The translations under genes were made by a program, and so were the position numbers. Source: Diogma glabrata (Eukaryota > Arthropoda > Insecta > Diptera > Cylindrotomidae). Taken from it: a DNA stretch of 64,000 bases. The notes below the pieces were generated by a model. That model ran no database searches. It was not told the origin of the DNA and worked only from the letters and a program-made list of their open reading frames with translations. The stretch is from NCBI GenBank assembly GCA_963693315.1, contig CAVNZG010001039.1, positions 26,173 through 90,172 of the forward strand, read 5' to 3'. Below are positions 60,545-64,000 of this stretch, piece after piece. Numbering within the stretch: position 1 is the first letter of the stretch; the number at the start of each line of letters is the position of its first letter.

Positions 60545-61385
60545 ATTGTGAAAACTTGACCTTTTTCATTTTCTGAAACTTGGCATATAAGTAAAATGAA
60601 TATATTAAAAATTCGAATAATTTAACAATTTTTTGAAGTGCATAGCTTGAGCATAGAGGGCACCCAACATGCATGAAAAATAAAATATCCGATGTATCTT
60701 TGAAATTAAATTTCGAACGGGTATACCGGTTTTAATAGTCTGTTAATAGTCTGAAAAAAATTAATAACCTGTTTTTGTAGTTAATTTTAAAATTCAAACA
60801 TTAAAAAAACTCTTTTAAAGATGGTGCTATGGTCGAAGATAAATTGGAATTTAATTTATTTTTTTTTAAACCGTTTCATCTTTCGAACTTCAGTGGTTAA
60901 AATTTTTTGTTGATAAAAATTGTTGGAAACAATAATGAATAATTAGAATTTTAGTCGGACTAAAAATCTTTAAAATTAAATTTCTCAAGAACATGAATTA
61001 ACGCCTATTTGTAAATTTGATATATTTCAAAGTAAGGATAGAATTGTTTAAAAAAGAATAAATTAAATTCAAATAGATCTTCAACCCTAGCGCCATCTTT
61101 AAAATATTTTTTTTTAAATTTAAGTTTTAAAGTTAATTACAAAAAAACCTTAATTAATTTTTTTCAAACGATTTACAAATCACTTATCCAACAAAAAAAT
61201 TTTTGATGACATCGGTACAGCCATCCTTGGGCAATTTAATTTCAAATTTACATCGGATTGGCAGAATTAACATTTTTCATGCATGTTGGGGTGCTCCCTA
61301 TGCTCAAACTATGCACCATAATACTTATATATCAAATTTCAGAAAGATCAAAATAGGTCAAGTTTAAATTTTGAGTAGATCTCGT
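60545..61385. repeat. Foldback copy of the 37-43 kb repeat family
   Basis: Left arm: GTGCATAGCTTGAGCATAG, CAACATGCATGAAAAAT, CCGATGTATCTTTGAAATT, AAAGATGGTGCTATGGTCGAAG. Right arm has the complements in reverse order down to ATGCATGTTGGGGTGCTCCC and CTCAAACTATGCACC. The same words occur once, as one arm, in each 2.9-kb unit at 37.59-37.86 and 40.5-40.77 kb. Confidence 0.85.
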
Positions 61386-61976
61386 TTTTCATCAGCTTTT
61401 GAAATATTTAAAAAATACGGCATCACTTAGTTCCAAACGAAATGCATGTTCCAAAAAAATCACACTTATAGAAATGTTAATAATGAAAAATGTGAAAGAA
61501 AAATATAGCTATATGTGTCCAGTATTCATAATTTTATTCTTGCGGAATGAGAGTTTTTCCTAGTCATGTAAGGTACCAATTACAAATATATTTAACTCAA
61601 GTTACATAATATTTTTCATGCAATTTCAAATTTGCTTTGATCTCAAAATAATTCAGGTGGTAGAAAAACAAACAAGTCTGAATAATTTGACTGACACCAT
61701 CAACATTCAAAAAAGTTCATTACGTCTTTTTTCAAATACAAGAGTCTCTGAGTTGCAGACTTGCCACAGTGGATTAACTGTGCTGCACTCACAATATTAT
61801 ATCCAAATTTATTAGTTTGCAACAAAAATCACCTTAAAATTCTAAAGTTTTTGATATATCTATTTTCAACTGGTGATAATAGTTTTTACTATTCAAGTAA
61901 TTAATTGCATTGTATTAAACTTTAATTAACTTACTATCGTTGACTTTTTTGATGTTTACCATACTATACTTTTCAC

Positions 61977-62738
61977 TAGGGTTTCTCATTTCCCGTAAAA
62001 ATTCAAATCCCGGGAAGCCAGGAAAAAAAATATTCAATTCCCGGGATCCCGGGAAATCCCAGGAAACGCTAAAAAGCTAGATTTTTCTAATTGGGTGGTA
62101 GAAAAATGTGTAAAATTAAAACAGCACAAAAAATGCGCTATTGATTTTTAAATTTAAATTATTTTTAATTAAAAAAACTTCAAAAATTAAATAAAAAAGA
62201 ATACATAAAAACAAAACAAAAGTAAATTCATAATACTAATTTTTAAACAATTTTTCAAAAAACTAGGTGGTCGATGGCGCCATCACTCAATTTTATCCGA
62301 ATTTTCGTGACGAAACGTCCATTGAACCATCCATTGAACACCATCCGCCAAGAGAACCATTAAACATATATTGAGAGAAATAAAGCGCAAGTTTTAGGTA
62401 GATTTCTTAGAAAAATCTACCTATTTTAAGTTTTATTGGTTTTAATTTGTTGTGTTTATATGAGTCAAAAAAAAACATACAAAAAAACCATGATACCATA
62501 TGTATCAAAAAAAACATTTTCCTAATTTTGAACGAAATTAATTATTACAGAGAGAAAAGAATTAAAAACTACTCGATTTTCGAGTGAGAAAACTTTTAAT
62601 ATCTTTGAAAAATGTACAAAAAAATGTTAATACAAATTAGCGGGATACCCGGGATGAAATCCCGGGAAAACGGGATGAAAATTTACCCCGAGGATCCCGG
62701 AGAAAACGGGATCCCGGGATCCCGTTCGAGAAACCCAA
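61977..62738. mobile_element. Non-autonomous hAT element, 8-bp target duplication CTTTTCAC
   Basis: Ends TAGGGTTTCTC (left) and TTGGGTTTCTC (right, reversed); CTTTTCAC lies on both sides (61969-61976 and 62739-62746). Both ends are packed with CCCGGGATCCCGGGA-type repeats, unusual in this AT-rich region. The 762-bp interior has no transposase and includes a GGTAGATTT hairpin at 62396-62422 whose flank matches the LINE 3' UTR at 57.7 kb. Confidence 0.88.
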
Positions 62739-62749
62739 CTTTTCACGCC

Positions 62750-63110
62750 TTTATTGTCTTTTTCGCAATCAGTAGATGATAAAAAAATCAGACAAGTTCG
62801 AATAAAATTCGCTCGTCAAGGGTTCCGTGAATGTAAAGAAAACAATATCAAAATAATTAACATAAAGTTGTATTGTAAAGGGTTTATATTGCCAGACCAT
62901 AGACACATAAAGAATAAATGGTTCATCGTAAATATCTATAGTAAATGTCAATCTCATCTAAATTGATCGAAATGATATAAAAAATATTACTTTAGGTTAA
63001 ATGTTATCCATAGCTGTTTATGGTAGCTAAGGAACGACTCAATTCTGTTAATCAACGACGGAATTTAGGGTTTGGGTGGTGTTAACACTAACAATAGGAC
63101 TTTTTTGACA
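62750..63110. other. No gene seen
   Basis: A 70-codon plus frame at 62754-62966 has no recognisable motif. Sequence is a mixture of AT-rich DNA and GGTTCCGT-like words. Confidence 0.4.
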
Positions 63111-64000
63111 ATAATTCAAAAACGGTGCATCGCAAAATTCTAAAAAAAATTGTGATTTTTCTTAATTTCGGTGTTTTTTTAAATGACACCCCACTCATGC
63201 GAGCCAAAAAACATATCACCGTTTTCCACTCCCATCCCCTAAACACATAGAAATTAAATCACTTGAGGCTTCGCTGTATTTTTTGTTAAGGGTTTATCAA
63301 ATTTCCTATCTCTATGAATTTTTTCAAATTTTTCTGTCAATCAACGAAGAAACGTATAGGGGGGACCAACTTTTTGTTGCACTTTTTCGACGATAATTCA
63401 AAAACGGTGCATCGCAAAATTCTAAAAAAAACTGTAATGTTTCTTAATTTTATTGTTATTTCAAATGACTTGAATGAATTGTAATTGTTCTCAATTTTGG
63501 TGCTCTTTCAAATGACACCCCACTTCAAAAACCCTTTTTTCACACTTCCCCTACTCCATCCCCTAAACACAGAAATAAAATCACTTGAAGCTTCGCTATA
63601 TTTTTCGTTAAGGGTTTATTAAATTTCCTAGCCCTTTGATGTTTTTCAAATTTTTCTGTCAATCAACGAAGAAACGTATAGGGGGGGGGACCAACTTTTT
63701 GTTGCACTTTTTTGAGAATAATTCAAAAACGGTGCATCGCAAAATTCTAAAAAAAACTGTAATGTTTCTTAATTTTATTGTTATTTCAAATGACACCCCA
63801 CTTGACCGGGTCAAAAAACTTTTTTTTCACCCTTCCCCACTCCCATCCCCTAAACACATAGAAATAAAATCACTTGAAGCTTCGCTATATTTTTCGTTAA
63901 GGGTTTATTAAATTTCCTATCTCTATGATTTTTTTCAAATTTTTCTGTCAATCAACGAAGAAACGTATAGGGGGGGGACCAACTTTTTGTTGCACTTTTT
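63111..64000. repeat. Satellite-like tandem array, ~280-325-bp unit, continuing past the window
   Basis: ATAATTCAAAAACGGTGCATCG starts units at 63111, 63393 and 63718. Each unit continues with GCAAAATTCTAAAAAA, AATGACACCCCACT, CCATCCCCTAAACAC, AATCACTTGA(A/G)GCTTCGCT, TTAAGGGTTTAT and TCAATCAACGAAGAAACG, then a G-run of 6-9 and ACCAACTTTTTGTTGCAC. The second unit has an extra ~43-bp partial duplication. The window ends inside the array. Confidence 0.95.

Overview
This is AT-rich eukaryotic DNA, most likely from an arthropod and probably an insect. The evidence is a Jockey-type gag with three zinc knuckles, a Copia element primed by half of the initiator tRNA-Met, Penelope-like elements with GIY-YIG domains, Tc1 and hAT elements, GT-AG introns inside a transposase, and long (TA)n arrays. 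I see no bacterial features. I recognise no conserved host gene with confidence: the window is a repeat-rich intergenic region made of nested transposable elements in various states of decay. Species cannot be assigned from the sequence alone.

Layout. 1-2.56 kb: a Jockey-like non-LTR retrotransposon on the minus strand, cut by the window edge. 2.86-5.36 kb: a roughly 55-bp minisatellite split by a hAT element with an 8-bp target duplication, itself holding a foldback MITE. 5.4-14.8 kb: mostly unassigned AT-rich DNA with two small palindromes, one MITE, a 200-N assembly gap and a decayed tRNA-like sequence. 14824-16620: the only long intact ORF (598 codons), a transposase-like protein of a family I cannot name. 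17.6-23.8 kb: three long (TA)n arrays bracketing a 2.28-kb terminal-inverted-repeat element and a head-to-head pair of Penelope-like copies. 23.95-25.09 kb: a head-to-head pair of Tc1-like 3' halves that share a 61-bp intron. 25.5-27.6 kb: local repeat families. 31.0-36.9 kb: a nest with a near-perfect 58-bp hairpin, foldback arms, a Harbinger-like MITE and a second Penelope-like element interrupted by a full-length Tc1 element. 37.1-42.9 kb: a nearly identical 2.9-kb tandem duplication. 42.6-45.2 kb: about 620-bp inverted arms enclosing a decayed relative of the 598-aa gene. 47.3-52.6 kb: a complete but dead Copia element with both LTRs and a 5-bp target duplication. 54.3-62.7 kb: TIR and foldback elements, a LINE 3' end and a second, short hAT element. 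63.1 kb to the window end: a satellite-like tandem array.

How it works together. Apart from the 598-aa ORF every coding region carries stops, frameshifts, truncations or splice-site damage, so little here is likely to be active. The main points of interest are the unclassified transposase-like family (one intact ORF plus one decayed copy inside long inverted arms), the intron-bearing Tc1-like transposase, the repeated occurrence of head-to-head inverted duplications (Penelope, Tc1, Copia pol, 31.0-kb hairpin, long-arm element), and the recent-looking 2.9-kb tandem duplication. All identifications come from reading motifs by eye; no database or alignment program was used.
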